The notes: a model not told the origin generated them from the letters alone. Positions 24,602 through 32,982 are shown, numbered from the stretch's first letter. The stretch is DNA of 64,000 bases from Wenjunlia tyrosinilytica (GCF_014646055.1 NZ_BMMS01000014.1:124001-188000), one strand, 5' to 3'. Program-made: numbers and translations.

Positions 24602-25345
24602 CTATCCCTTCGCGGGGTGAGTCAGGTCGCCGGTCACCTCGTCCGGGTCGGCGCAGCGCGGTGTCTGGCGGGGCACCCGGTCACCCGCCCATCTGCGCAC
24701 GTCCGGCTGGTCCAGGGTGCGGACCCACAGATCGACCAGTCCGAGCTCCCGCTCAGCGGGACGGGGGCCGACGCCCATGACACGCATGCCCGCCCGTGCG
24801 GCCGACTGGATGCCGCAGTAGGAGTCCTCGACGGCGAGCGTGTCGGCGGGGTCGGCGCCGCAGTGCCGGGCGGCGGTGAGGTAGACGTCCGGGTGCGGCT
24901 TCGGCCGGGTCTCGGAGTCCGGTACCGCGATATGGGCGAAGGAGTCGAGCAGGGCCGCCCTTTCGAGGCAGTCCTCCACCACCTCCTTGGGGCAGTTGCT
25001 GGCGACGGCCAAAGGCGCGAACTTGGCGCCGGCCAGGACGAGTTCACGGGCGCCCGGCATGGTCACGGGATTGTCGGCGACCCGGTCCCGGAAGTGCTCG
25101 AGGAGAAGCCCGGTCATCTCTGCTGTGAGGTCCGGGCGCCCCGCCTCATCGGCCATGAGGCGGCCGCACTCGGTGTAGTGCAGGCCCTTGGCCCGCTCGG
25201 CGAATCCGGGGGCGGGCGCGAAACCGTACTCGCGTAACACGAGGTCCCGTGCGTCCTGCCAGTGGCGTTCGGTGTCCATGAGGGTGCCGTCGCAGTCGAA
25301 GACGATGGCCGCGGGCGTCCAGGAAAGAATGCGGTGAGCTGTCAT
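24602..25345 (-). CDS. HAD-superfamily phosphatase (beta-phosphoglucomutase/GPH-like)
   Basis: 247 residues. HAD motif I is IVFDCDGTLMDTE near residue 12, where the first Asp is the nucleophile and DGTL is typical. A helical cap domain follows, then motif II VASNCPKE near residue 114, the motif III lysine in TRPKPHPDVY, and motif IV VEDSYCGIQSA. Subfamily I HADs of this kind hydrolyse or isomerise small sugar phosphates; the substrate is not evident. ATG 25345 is the only start close to the fold; the open frame further upstream shows no similarity. It stands alone, with a 20-bp inverted repeat 160 bp upstream. Confidence 0.9.
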   Translation of the reverse strand: MTAHRILSWTPAAIVFDCDGTLMDTERHWQDARDLVLREYGFAPAPGFAERAKGLHYTECGRLMADEAGRPDLTAEMTGLLLEHFRDRVADNPVTMPGARELVLAGAKFAPLAVASNCPKEVVEDCLERAALLDSFAHIAVPDSETRPKPHPDVYLTAARHCGADPADTLAVEDSYCGIQSAARAGMRVMGVGPRPAERELGLVDLWVRTLDQPDVRRWAGDRVPRQTPRCADPDEVTGDLTHPAKG

Positions 25346-25503
25346 CCGATGGATTTCCGTTCGGGAGAGCCCTTGGAAAGCGGCAGTTGGGCCGCAGTGG
25401 TGTCGAACACCGGGGGGCTGATGGTCACCTGCCGTTTGGGCAGGTGAGGTCACCCGAGGCGGACGCAGCCTCGCGAATCAGGGCTTTCGGCGACTGCCGA
25501 AGA

Positions 25504-25523
25504 AACGTAGCAAGCGCTACGTT
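25504..25523. promoter_or_regulatory. Perfect 8-bp inverted repeat, likely operator
   Basis: AACGTAGC-aagc-GCTACGTT. The perfect arms and relative AT content inside a 370-bp gap without other genes suggest a regulator binding site, most simply for the HAD gene to the left. Confidence 0.5.
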
Positions 25524-25651
25524 AGGGATGGCGACTCAAAGTGGTCAAGTGACTTCGGAATGTACCTATGATCTGCTTATTGGTCGGGGGAGTGCTGACC
25601 GCCGCTTTGACGGTGGCGTGAACAGACTCGTTGCACGGGCGAGGAAAAGCG

Positions 25652-25696
25652 GGCCCTGGCCGGCGTCGAGGAGCATGTCCCGGCGCGGCCAGGGCC
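25652..25696 (-). terminator. Terminator of the SPW gene
   Basis: GGCCCTGGCCG (25652-25662) and CGGCCAGGGCC (25686-25696) form an 11-bp perfect stem around a 23-nt loop, 20 bp beyond the stop of the minus-strand SPW gene. Confidence 0.6.
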
Positions 25697-25716
25697 TTGG
25701 GGGCGATTCGCGGTGC

Positions 25717-26184
25717 TCAGCCGCTCAAGGGGGCTGTCCTCGAGGCCGGGCCGGGCGCCACGCGGTCGCGGCGGCGGTCCCTCATGCCCGCCATGGCGAG
25801 CCCGAGCAGGCAGGCCACCGCGCCGACGACGCAGTTGTTGACGATGGTCCGGGTGGTGTCGACATTGCCCGCCACCACCCACGGGGCCACGATCGTCCAG
25901 GTCCCCATCGCCGTGGCCGCCCACGCCATGGCGTGAGTGCGGTCGTACGCGGAGATCAGACCCGACATGATCAGTGCGTATGCCACGCCGACGATCAGGT
26001 TGTTCACCGTCAGCGTGGACAGGCCGTTGAAGCCGACCACCCATGGTGAAGCCGCCAGGTACAGGCCGGTGAGCAGTGCCATGGCCTCAACGGCCTGTGC
26101 GGTGGGTGTCGCCGTCACTCGTTCGAAGCGGGAGCGCATCTCGGCGAGATCGGGGTGCTGCTCGATGGGCGTGTGGGTGGTCAT
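25717..26184 (-). CDS. SPW-repeat membrane protein
   Basis: 155 residues with four hydrophobic helices arranged as two SPW repeats: the first carries LAASPWVVGF, the second TIVAPWVVAGN, each followed by NNxxVG. The N-terminal 40 residues and the C-terminus (MRDRRRDRVAPG) are hydrophilic. The start at 26184 is chosen because GGAGGTGGAGTG lies directly upstream. SPW proteins are small membrane proteins of unknown function in soil actinobacteria. It appears monocistronic, with its own terminator. Confidence 0.88.
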   Translation of the reverse strand: MTTHTPIEQHPDLAEMRSRFERVTATPTAQAVEAMALLTGLYLAASPWVVGFNGLSTLTVNNLIVGVAYALIMSGLISAYDRTHAMAWAATAMGTWTIVAPWVVAGNVDTTRTIVNNCVVGAVACLLGLAMAGMRDRRRDRVAPGPASRTAPLSG

Positions 26185-26232
26185 CACTCCACCTCCGGAA
26201 GGGGTTGTACGTCCCAAGAGCTCTTTCACCCT

Positions 26233-26246
26233 TGTATTCCTATACA
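26233..26246. promoter_or_regulatory. Small inverted repeat upstream of the SPW gene
   Basis: TGTAT-tcct-ATACA, an AT-rich dyad in GC-rich surroundings, about 50 bp before the SPW start and inside its likely promoter. Confidence 0.4.
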
Positions 26247-26297
26247 GCCCAAATGTCTACCCCCTTCCCGCGGGCGCACTCGGGGCACACCGGTGGA

Positions 26298-27266
26298 TCA
26301 GGAGGTGACGCGCAGGACGAGCTTGCCGCGGGTGCGGCCCTTCTCGCCGCGGGTGTGGGCCTGCGCGGCCTGCTCCAGCGGGAAGACCTCCTCGACCTCC
26401 ACCCGCACCTCGCCGGAGTCGATGAGCCCGGCGATACGGGTCAGAGCGGGAGCGTCGGGCTCGACCAGGAAGGCGGTGGAGCGCACCCCCCGGGCCCGGG
26501 CGGCCTCCAGCAGTTCGGGAGAGACGCCGGAGGGGACCGGGATGATCAGGCCGCCGGGGCGCAGGACGTTCAGCGAGCGTGTGCTGGTGTTGTCGTGCTC
26601 CTCGCCGACCAGGTCGAGCACGACGTCGATCTCCTTGACGGCGTCCTCGAAGCGGACGGCGGTGTGGTCGACGACCTCGTCGGCGCCGAGTCCGGTGAGC
26701 CAGTCGTGCCGGGAGCCGCGGGCGGTGCCGATGACATGGGCGCCCAAGTGCTTGGCGAACTGGACCGCGAAGTGGCCCACACCACCCGCGGCCGCGTGGA
26801 TCAGCACGCGCTGGCCGGGCCGGACGTCGGCGGTGTCCACCAGGGCCTGCCAGGCGGTGAGGGCCGCCAGCGGAACGGCGGCGGCCTCCTCGTGGCTCAG
26901 GCTCGCCGGCTTGCGGGCGAACTGCCGCGACGGCGCGGTGGCATACTCGGCGTAGCCGCCGGGTGCGCGCGGGAACCACGGCATCCCGTACACCTCGTCA
27001 CCCGGCTCGAGCGTGGTCACCCCGAATCCGGTCTCCTCCACCACTCCGGAGACGTCCCAGCCCAGGATGAACGGCGGATCGCCGAGCACCCCGGCCATGC
27101 CCCCGCCGGTTCGGGTCTTCCAGTCGACCGGGTTGATCCCGGCGGCGTGCACCCGTACCAGGACCTCTGTCGGCAGTGGCTCGGGCCGAGCCACCTCCTC
27201 CACCCGAAGGACTTCCGGGCCGCCGAAGCCGTGCTGCACCACCGCGCGCATCGAGGATGCGGACAT
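26298..27266 (-). CDS. NADP-dependent quinone oxidoreductase-like protein (MDR superfamily)
   Basis: 322 residues of the zinc-independent medium-chain dehydrogenase type. Landmarks: MRAVVQHGFGGPEVLRVEEV at the start, HAAGINPVDWKTR, GWDVSGVVEETG, GDEVYGMPWF, and the nucleotide-binding RVLIHAAAGGVGHFAVQFAKHLGAHVIGT, ending GKLVLRV. The structural-zinc cysteines are missing, as in quinone reductases. ATG 27266 follows AGGGAGACG. It is divergent from an HxlR-type regulator with a perfect palindrome between them, a classic arrangement for control of an electrophile- or quinone-detoxifying reductase. Confidence 0.92.
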   Translation of the reverse strand: MSASSMRAVVQHGFGGPEVLRVEEVARPEPLPTEVLVRVHAAGINPVDWKTRTGGGMAGVLGDPPFILGWDVSGVVEETGFGVTTLEPGDEVYGMPWFPRAPGGYAEYATAPSRQFARKPASLSHEEAAAVPLAALTAWQALVDTADVRPGQRVLIHAAAGGVGHFAVQFAKHLGAHVIGTARGSRHDWLTGLGADEVVDHTAVRFEDAVKEIDVVLDLVGEEHDNTSTRSLNVLRPGGLIIPVPSGVSPELLEAARARGVRSTAFLVEPDAPALTRIAGLIDSGEVRVEVEEVFPLEQAAQAHTRGEKGRTRGKLVLRVTS

Positions 27267-27370
27267 GAGTCGTCTCCCTGGGATGAGTGTCGGAAAAGGC
27301 CGTTGTCCGGCCTTTCGCTCAGGTGGCGTTGACCGTACCCGGGGGGTGGTAGTTACCATCAAGGGATCCT

Positions 27371-27387
27371 ACTTCCCAATGGGAAGT
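27371..27387. promoter_or_regulatory. Probable HxlR operator
   Basis: Perfect 17-bp palindrome ACTTCCCA-A-TGGGAAGT, 21 bp before the HxlR start and about 105 bp from the reductase start. Its place between the divergent pair fits autoregulation and control of the reductase. Confidence 0.65.
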
Positions 27388-27408
27388 TTCCTGTTGAGGG
27401 GCGCGCCG

Positions 27409-27810
27409 ATGAGCACCGTCTGCACCAACGGCCGACATGCCGGCCACGATGTCTACTCGGCCCAGTGCCCCTGCCGCTCCATGCTCGACCTGCTCGCGAA
27501 CAAATGGGCGGCCCTGGCCATCGGAGCGCTGGAGGAGGGTCCGCGGCGCTTCGGAGAGGTGCGGCGAACCCTGGAGGGCGTCAGTCCCAAGGTGCTCACT
27601 CAGACGCTGCGGCGTCTGGAGGACGCCGGACTCGTCGACCGCACCATCCACCCCGCCGTGCCCCTGCACGTCGAGTACGCCCTCACCCCGCTGGGCCAGG
27701 GCGCTGCCCTACCGCTGCGTCAGCTGCGCGTGTGGGTGGAGGAGAACATCGACAGGACCGCCGCCGGATCATCCGACACCCACGCGCCGCATGGCGTAAA
27801 GCCCCGGTAG
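27409..27810 (+). CDS. HxlR-family transcriptional regulator
   Basis: 133 residues with the winged-helix HxlR domain: CPCRSMLDLLANKWAALAIGALEEGPRRFGEVRRTLEGVSPKVLTQTLRRLEDAGLVDRTIHPAVPLHVEYALTPLG covers the recognition helix and wing. The cysteines in the preceding CTNGR and QCPCRS parts may be the sensor, as in quinone-sensing DUF24 regulators such as YodB and QorR. ATG 27409 gives the family's usual length. The divergent oxidoreductase is the evident target. Confidence 0.92.
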   Translation: MSTVCTNGRHAGHDVYSAQCPCRSMLDLLANKWAALAIGALEEGPRRFGEVRRTLEGVSPKVLTQTLRRLEDAGLVDRTIHPAVPLHVEYALTPLGQGAALPLRQLRVWVEENIDRTAAGSSDTHAPHGVKPR

Positions 27811-27827
27811 GCGGCAAAACGTGCTGC

Positions 27828-28313
27828 ATGACAGACACTGGACGGCACGAGACTCCTCTCGAACGGGACGATCGCAACTTTGCGGAGCTCCTGCAGGAAC
27901 TGCGGGTGACGCAGACAGGCGTACAGATCCTCTTCGCGTTCCTCCTGGGCTTGGCGTTCACGCAACGCTTCACGCGGCTCGACGACTTCCAGCGGGCGAC
28001 CTACGTGGCCTCGTTGTTGCTCGCCGTCGTGGCCGCGGCTTTGTTCACCGCACCGGCGGCGCTGCATCGCGTGCTCTTCCGCCTCCGGGTCAAACGGCGG
28101 GTGGTCGAGGTGTCCGCGCGCTTCGCCGGCTGGGGACTGCTCGTGCTCGCGCTGGCGCTGACCGCTTCCGTCCTGCTCATCATCGACTTCGTCCTCGGCC
28201 GCGCAGCGGGATTCACGGCGGCAGCCGGAACGGGGGCGGTCTTCGCGGGGCTGTGGCTGGTTGTGCCAGTCCTGCTGCGGCACGAGCGTGTGGAGGACGA
28301 AGAAGAGGGATGA
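27828..28313 (+). CDS. DUF6328 membrane protein
   Basis: 161 residues. The conserved start ETPLERDDRNFAELLQELRVTQTGVQILFAFLLGLAFTQRF is followed by three more hydrophobic segments, giving four membrane helices, and an acidic tail. The first 35 residues are cytosolic and charged. It lies 17 bp after the HxlR gene in the same direction and may be co-transcribed with it. Function unknown; the family is widespread in actinobacteria. Confidence 0.85.
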   Translation: MTDTGRHETPLERDDRNFAELLQELRVTQTGVQILFAFLLGLAFTQRFTRLDDFQRATYVASLLLAVVAAALFTAPAALHRVLFRLRVKRRVVEVSARFAGWGLLVLALALTASVLLIIDFVLGRAAGFTAAAGTGAVFAGLWLVVPVLLRHERVEDEEEG

Positions 28314-28353
28314 GCGATGCGGCAAGGGCTGTCCGCTCCGTCCCGGCCGGGTG

Positions 28354-28902
28354 TCAGCGTTCCGCGAGCTCCTGAAGAACCCAGGCAGTGGTGACGCCGT
28401 AGGCCGCGTGGGGCACCAGGTCGCTCACCCAGTCCGTGGCCGACCAGGTTTTGGGGTCTGTCACTCCCAGCACGGTCATCGGGCCGTTTCCCGCGGCGAG
28501 AACCAGGGCTGTGGCGGCCAGACCCAGCATGAACCGGCGGGGACGCCAGCCGGCGGACTGCGTCAGACCGAGCACGGCTCCCACACCCACTCCCGCGAAC
28601 AGCCCTGTCAGGGCGCCGAGGCCCGCGACGCGGTTCGCTCGCGTCGCGTCGTCACCCGGTACGGGAATGTGCGACGTCCTCGACAGGGCCTCTATCGAGT
28701 CCTCCGGCGTGCTACTGGTCGGTCGGCCTCGCGTCACCATGTCGAGATAGGTGACCACGTCGAGCGCCGTGGTGCCGACGGCCCCGGCGGCCGCTCCGCT
28801 CAGCAGTCCCCTGCGGAGCCGGTGGGAAGTCCTTCGGCGTCGGCCGACCCGGGTCGCGACCTTCGCCAGTGTGATAGCGGGCTTGATGTCAGTCACCTGC
28901 AT
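28354..28902 (-). CDS. Hypothetical multipass membrane protein
   Basis: 182 residues. After a basic N-terminus come a glycine/alanine-rich helix (GLLSGAAAGAVGTTALDVVTYLDM), a polar linker with TPEDSIEALSR, and two or three further hydrophobic helices (GLGALTGLFAGVGVGAVLGL; FMLGLAATALVLAAGN; AAYGVTTAWVLQEL). The start is supported by AAGGAGACG. The arrangement resembles DUF1440-like proteins, but the match is not secure. It is a single gene, convergent with DUF6328. Confidence 0.75.
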   Translation of the reverse strand: MQVTDIKPAITLAKVATRVGRRRRTSHRLRRGLLSGAAAGAVGTTALDVVTYLDMVTRGRPTSSTPEDSIEALSRTSHIPVPGDDATRANRVAGLGALTGLFAGVGVGAVLGLTQSAGWRPRRFMLGLAATALVLAAGNGPMTVLGVTDPKTWSATDWVSDLVPHAAYGVTTAWVLQELAER

Positions 28903-29062
28903 GGCTGCGTCTCCTTCCGGAGAACGTCGCTGGGGGCGGTCGTTGCGGACGGGGCCTTGCAGCCGGTCCTTGCAGCCGGTCCATGCGGAGGGAGACGAAT
29001 GAGTACCCAGCGGACGACCGTCCATGCCGCACAGCGGCGCGGACGGGGTCACCGTTGGTCGC

Positions 29063-30190
29063 TCACCCCTCGTCCGAGCCGCGCCACAGCCGTACACCGC
29101 GCTCGACGAGGGCCGTGTGGAGCTCGGCGGGCGACAGCCAGGAGTCCAGGGGAACGACCCCGGACCCGTCGAGCCCGCCCGCGAGCAGCCGTTCCACCGC
29201 GATGCCGGCCAGCAGCGACGGGATACGGCCGCCGTGCTCCAGGGCGGTCATACCCACGCTCCGGGTCACGGTCCGGCCGCCGCGTTCGCCCGTCACCGAC
29301 ACCATGAATCCGCCCGCCTCGTCACCGGCCCGTCCCGCGAGCCAGGACGCCCCTCGTACCACCGGAGTCCAGTGATGCGCGTGACGCGGCAGGCCGGTGC
29401 GTGCGCGAACCGCCGCGAAGGCGCCCAGGGCGCGGTTGAGCACGGTGAACTCGCTGCCCGCCTTGAAGCTGACCGTTGCCGCTCGGAACAGCTCGGGCAG
29501 CACGTCCAGGTCGGCCATCTCGTACACCTGGTGCACCAGCCGCCTGCCGATGGGAGGCGGGAAGGTCACCCACTCCGGCTCCGACCAGCCGTGCACCACC
29601 GTCGGCACACCGGCGCGGGGCGCGGTGAAGCGCAGCCCCGCACCGTGGAGCATGGCCTCGAACATCGCGGGTCCCCGATGCCGCCGGGTGTCGGGGGCGG
29701 CCGCACACCGTATGGAGTGCACGCCGTCCAGACCGCGCGCGAGGTCGGCGACGAGCAGCGCCTGCATACCGGGTACGACGGAAGCCCCGGTCAGGACCGG
29801 TGCCTTCGCCGACTCCGCCAGGGCCACGGCGTTGCGGCGGAATGCCCGGTCCTCGCAGATGTCGATGTACGGAACCCCTGCGGCGAGTGCGGCACGCAGC
29901 GGACCCAGGGGGTCGCTGTCGGCCCTGTCGATCGACTGGAAGGGGCCCGCGCAATGGACCACGGCCGCCGTCCTGCCGGCCGCGGAGTCCTCGACGATGC
30001 GGGACAGTTCGATGACGTCGCCGCGGTCGGCGATCGCCCAGTCGACACGGTCGGCCGGGAACGCGTTCCTCGGGGGAGCGTGCCGGGCGACGACCGTCAC
30101 CCGCACCCGCGGCCGACGCAGCAGGTCGGCCACAACGTACCGCCCGTAGAAGCCGGTTCCCCCAACGACGACCACGCGTGATTCCCCCAT
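29063..30190 (-). CDS. Saccharopine dehydrogenase-like NAD(P)-binding protein
   Basis: 375 residues. The N-terminal Rossmann motif VVVVGGTGFYGRYVVADLL and VVHCAGPFQSID are typical of the saccharopine-dehydrogenase/SDR-like group, and a catalytic-type C-terminal domain of about 200 residues follows (FPPPIGRRLVHQVYEMADL). Proteins of this group reduce imines or act on lipid substrates; which applies here cannot be said. ATG 30190 is only 36 bp from the divergent membrane-protein gene, so their promoters overlap. The C-terminus is near a region of uncharacterised intergenic sequence. Confidence 0.88.
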   Translation of the reverse strand: MGESRVVVVGGTGFYGRYVVADLLRRPRVRVTVVARHAPPRNAFPADRVDWAIADRGDVIELSRIVEDSAAGRTAAVVHCAGPFQSIDRADSDPLGPLRAALAAGVPYIDICEDRAFRRNAVALAESAKAPVLTGASVVPGMQALLVADLARGLDGVHSIRCAAAPDTRRHRGPAMFEAMLHGAGLRFTAPRAGVPTVVHGWSEPEWVTFPPPIGRRLVHQVYEMADLDVLPELFRAATVSFKAGSEFTVLNRALGAFAAVRARTGLPRHAHHWTPVVRGASWLAGRAGDEAGGFMVSVTGERGGRTVTRSVGMTALEHGGRIPSLLAGIAVERLLAGGLDGSGVVPLDSWLSPAELHTALVERGVRLWRGSDEG

Positions 30191-30226
30191 GCCGTGGGAC
30201 GCTAGCACGGCCGATACGCTCGCACC

Positions 30227-30661
30227 GTGCCGATCAAGCGTCGACGCCAGCACCGGGCCGTGTTCCTCGCTGCGGGCGTCTACAACCTCGTATGGGGCTG
30301 CTACGCCGCCATCGACCCGCAGTGGGTGTTCCGCTTCGCCGGCATGTCCCCCCAGAACCATCCGCAGATCTTTATGACCCTCGGTATGGTCCTGGGCCTC
30401 TACGGAGTGCTGTACCTCGACGTCGCGCTGCGCCCCGAGCACGGCTTCCTCGCCGCTGCCGTGGGCCTGATGGGCAAGGTCCTCGGTCCGCTCGGGTGGC
30501 TGTGGCTCTGGACCACGGACCAGTGGCCGTTCGCCTCGGGGATCATCCTGGTCACCAATGACCTGATCTGGTGGATCCCCTTCGCCCTGTACCTCCGTGA
30601 CGCCTGGCCGCTGTGGTCCCGCGCGATGCGCGCGATACGCGAAGTCCGCGACACGCCGTAG
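30227..30661 (+). CDS. Small four-helix membrane protein
   Basis: 144 residues, mostly hydrophobic: AVFLAAGVYNLVWGCYAAI, IFMTLGMVLGLYGVLYLDVAL, AAVGLMGKVLGPLGWLWLW and SGIILVTNDLIWWIPFALYL are four membrane segments, with a basic N-terminus and a charged tail. Aromatic residues cluster at the helix ends. The start is GTG 30227. It resembles small alkyl-hydroperoxide-reductase-associated or DUF-type integral proteins found in many actinobacteria, but no family was recognised with confidence. Confidence 0.78.
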   Translation: MPIKRRRQHRAVFLAAGVYNLVWGCYAAIDPQWVFRFAGMSPQNHPQIFMTLGMVLGLYGVLYLDVALRPEHGFLAAAVGLMGKVLGPLGWLWLWTTDQWPFASGIILVTNDLIWWIPFALYLRDAWPLWSRAMRAIREVRDTP

Positions 30662-30721
30662 GCCGCCACACGCGGGTCGGGCGAGGTCCGGGCCGCCCAA
30701 GCGGAGGGTCGGCGGAGGCGG

Positions 30722-31153
30722 TCAGTCCGCGAAGTGGCGGACATAGCGCCGCTGCCAGGGGGTTTCGACGGCGTGTGCGTCGTACTCGCGGCGCACGAAG
30801 GCCACCGCCTCTTCGGCCGGCACCCCGTCGAGGACGGCGAGGCAGGCAAGCGCCGTGCCGGTTCGTCCCCGCCCGCCGCCGCAGGCGATCTCGACGCGTT
30901 CGGTGGCCGCGCGCTCCCATGCTCCGCCGAGGACCAACCGGGCCTGCGAGCGACTGCTGGGCAGCCAGAAGTCGGGCCAGCGCAGCCATTTGGCGTCCCA
31001 TGGCACGTCGGGAGGCCGACGGCCGAGCAGATGGACGGCGTAGTCGGGTGTCGGCCCGGGGGGAAGGGGGCGGCGGAGCCCTCTGCCGCGGACCAGTCGC
31101 CCGGAAGGCAGCCGGAGGACACCGGCGTCGGTCGGCCTCCATGTCTCGGTCAT
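30722..31153 (-). CDS. Protein tyrosine/dual-specificity phosphatase
   Basis: 143 residues. The phosphatase signature C-x5-R is visible as ACGGGRGRTGTALACLAVL near residue 90, where Cys is the nucleophile and Arg binds phosphate. WDAKWLRWPDFWLPSS upstream can supply the general acid Asp. The usual His before the Cys is Ala here, which occurs in some members. It is a small soluble enzyme, alone between two plus-strand genes. Its substrate, whether phosphotyrosine protein or phosphoinositide, cannot be inferred. Confidence 0.85.
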   Translation of the reverse strand: MTETWRPTDAGVLRLPSGRLVRGRGLRRPLPPGPTPDYAVHLLGRRPPDVPWDAKWLRWPDFWLPSSRSQARLVLGGAWERAATERVEIACGGGRGRTGTALACLAVLDGVPAEEAVAFVRREYDAHAVETPWQRRYVRHFAD

Positions 31154-31246
31154 GCGTTCACCGTAGTCGCCGGCGTGCGTCCGAGGCTCCGAGCTCGCGA
31201 CAGGGGTCCCTGTAGGCCGCCGGTCCGCTCGCGGCAAGCTGTGATC

Positions 31247-31939
31247 ATGGACATGCACACGGGGATCCTCTACGGCTGCTCGGCAGCCGTTGTCGTGCCG
31301 GGGACTCAACTCCTGCGGGCACTCGCCGTCCCGCCGTCGGACGACGGCGGCGGGCGGGCGATCCTGCGGGCCGTCAGGCGCGAGCCCGCCCCCGTGGTCT
31401 CGGTGGCCATGGTGTCCCTCATGGCCGCGGCGGCGGTCGCGCAGTCCGTCTTCCCCGCCCTCGTCGACCACCTCGAGCCCGCTCCCGGCGCCCCCTGGTG
31501 GCGGCTGCTGACCGCAACTCTGGTGCAGTCCTCCGGCGGGTTCCAGACCCTCTTCAATCTGGCGGCCCTCATCGCCGTCGCCCCGGTGGCCGAGTGGCTC
31601 CTCGGTCCGGCGCGCCGGCTCCTCGTGTACGTCGCGAGCGGGCCGGCCGCCAATGTCGTGAGCGCGGTCGGCTGGAGTCCGCGCGGTGCGGGCGACTCGG
31701 TCGCGATATGCGGGCTCGTCGGCGCCATGGCCACGCTGTACGCGCTCACCGGCGGCATTCCCGCGCTGCGGCGCCTCGTCCTGCTCATCCCCACCGCGGG
31801 TGCGGTGCTGTGCCTGCTCGCCAACAACCACGGCGTGGGAGTGCTGGCGGGCTGCGCGCTGGGGGCGGTTCTCGTCATGCGCCCCGGACCGGGGACCGCG
31901 ACGAGCGGTCCCCGGCGGTTCGAACGGTTGCCATCGTGA
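31247..31939 (+). CDS. Rhomboid-like membrane protein
   Basis: 230 residues with about six hydrophobic helices. WWRLLTATLVQSSGGFQTLFNLAALIAVAPVAEWLLG corresponds to the loop-1/TM2 part of rhomboids. GDSVAICGLVGA sits where intramembrane serine proteases have GxSG, with the Ser kept and Val in place of the last Gly. NNHGVGVLAGCALG carries the second catalytic position, His. Protease activity is therefore possible but uncertain. ATG 31247 was chosen; an internal ATG at 31253 is equally possible. Confidence 0.75.
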   Translation: MDMHTGILYGCSAAVVVPGTQLLRALAVPPSDDGGGRAILRAVRREPAPVVSVAMVSLMAAAAVAQSVFPALVDHLEPAPGAPWWRLLTATLVQSSGGFQTLFNLAALIAVAPVAEWLLGPARRLLVYVASGPAANVVSAVGWSPRGAGDSVAICGLVGAMATLYALTGGIPALRRLVLLIPTAGAVLCLLANNHGVGVLAGCALGAVLVMRPGPGTATSGPRRFERLPS

Positions 31940-31961
31940 AGCACTGGGCATTCGCCGGCCG

Positions 31962-32858
31962 TCAGCTGAGGACCGAGGCGCAGGTGGTCGGGGTGGCGTG
32001 GGCGGGGTCGAGGGCGTTCGCGGTCTCGTGGAAGGCGATGCGGTCGATGGTGCCGATCGCCACGTGTTCGGACAGGTCGACCGGGCACAGGTCCTGGAGG
32101 AGGACATTGTCCACGTCGGGGCCGGACAGGAACTGCGACCGGTAGGGGGTGACGACCTCGTCGTACCGGGTGGCGATCACCGTGTAGTGCACCCCGGGGA
32201 CGGTGTCCCCTCCGGCGTTGAGGCGGTTGAGGAAGTCGGAGCCCGCGACCTGGTCCGTCAGGCCGGGGGGGAGTCCGGAGACGGCGTCCGCCGCTCCGGG
32301 GAAGTGGTCGAGGAGGGCGGTGAGACCGAGCAGGGTGGTGCCGTGGTTGTCGGGGGCGATCCCGACGAGGGTGTGCACCTTCGCGGCCCCGCCGAGGAAC
32401 TTCATGTACTGACGGGACATCATGCCGCCCTGCGAGTGTCCGACGATGTCGGTCTCGGCGACGCCCGTGGCGGTGAGCACCCGGTCCACGAACGTGGACA
32501 GCTGCTTGGCCGACTCCTCGATCGGGCCGAGGCCGTGGAAGATCGGCACGCCGGGCAGTTGCCCGTAGTCGAGTGAGTAGACGCAGTACCCCCGGGCGAC
32601 CAGGTAGGGCGCCAGGCCCAGCCAGTTGTCGACGGAGTTGCCGAGGGTGCCGTGTACGAGGACGACCGGGCGGGGGTGCCGGGTCGAGGGCTTGCACGAG
32701 TAGTCGTTCCACCCGCGGGAGGTCGACTCCGTTCCTTCGGTCGCCGCGTGCGCGGCTGTCGGCATGGTGCTCAGTCCCGCGGCGAGCAGCGATGCCGACA
32801 GCAGTGCGAGCAGGCGCCTCCAGGGCGTGTGGGTGTTGCGCCGTGTCCAGGGCAGCAT
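31962..32858 (-). CDS. Secreted triacylglycerol lipase (alpha/beta hydrolase)
   Basis: 298 residues. The signal peptide is residues 1-39 (WRRLLALLSASLLAAGLSTM, cleavage after AHA-A). The alpha/beta hydrolase fold follows: PVVLVHGTLGNSVDNW gives the oxyanion-hole HG and the nucleophile elbow is DIVGHSQGGMMSRQYM. Two late pairs of acidic and histidine residues (YDEVVTPY and the C-terminal DLSEHVAIGTIDRIAFHETAN) supply the rest of the triad. It belongs to the lipase class 2 (EstB-like) secreted enzymes of Streptomyces. A ribosome site AAGGAGAT lies before ATG 32858. Confidence 0.92.
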   Translation of the reverse strand: MLPWTRRNTHTPWRRLLALLSASLLAAGLSTMPTAAHAATEGTESTSRGWNDYSCKPSTRHPRPVVLVHGTLGNSVDNWLGLAPYLVARGYCVYSLDYGQLPGVPIFHGLGPIEESAKQLSTFVDRVLTATGVAETDIVGHSQGGMMSRQYMKFLGGAAKVHTLVGIAPDNHGTTLLGLTALLDHFPGAADAVSGLPPGLTDQVAGSDFLNRLNAGGDTVPGVHYTVIATRYDEVVTPYRSQFLSGPDVDNVLLQDLCPVDLSEHVAIGTIDRIAFHETANALDPAHATPTTCASVLS

Positions 32859-32938
32859 TCGGTGATCTCCTTGCGGCTCAAGGGGAAGATCAGAGTGGCA
32901 GGCAGAATGTGACCCGGATCACGTAATGCGGTGCTCAT

Positions 32939-32982
32939 GTCAAGTTACGGGCCAGTAGGGAAGCCGACCAGTCAAGTGACGG
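32939..32982. repeat. Direct repeat GTCAAGTkACGG, two copies
   Basis: GTCAAGTTACGG (32939-32950) and GTCAAGTGACGG (32971-32982), one mismatch in 12, spaced 32 bp start to start, about three helical turns. They lie between the divergent lipase and PNPOx-like genes. Confidence 0.5.
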
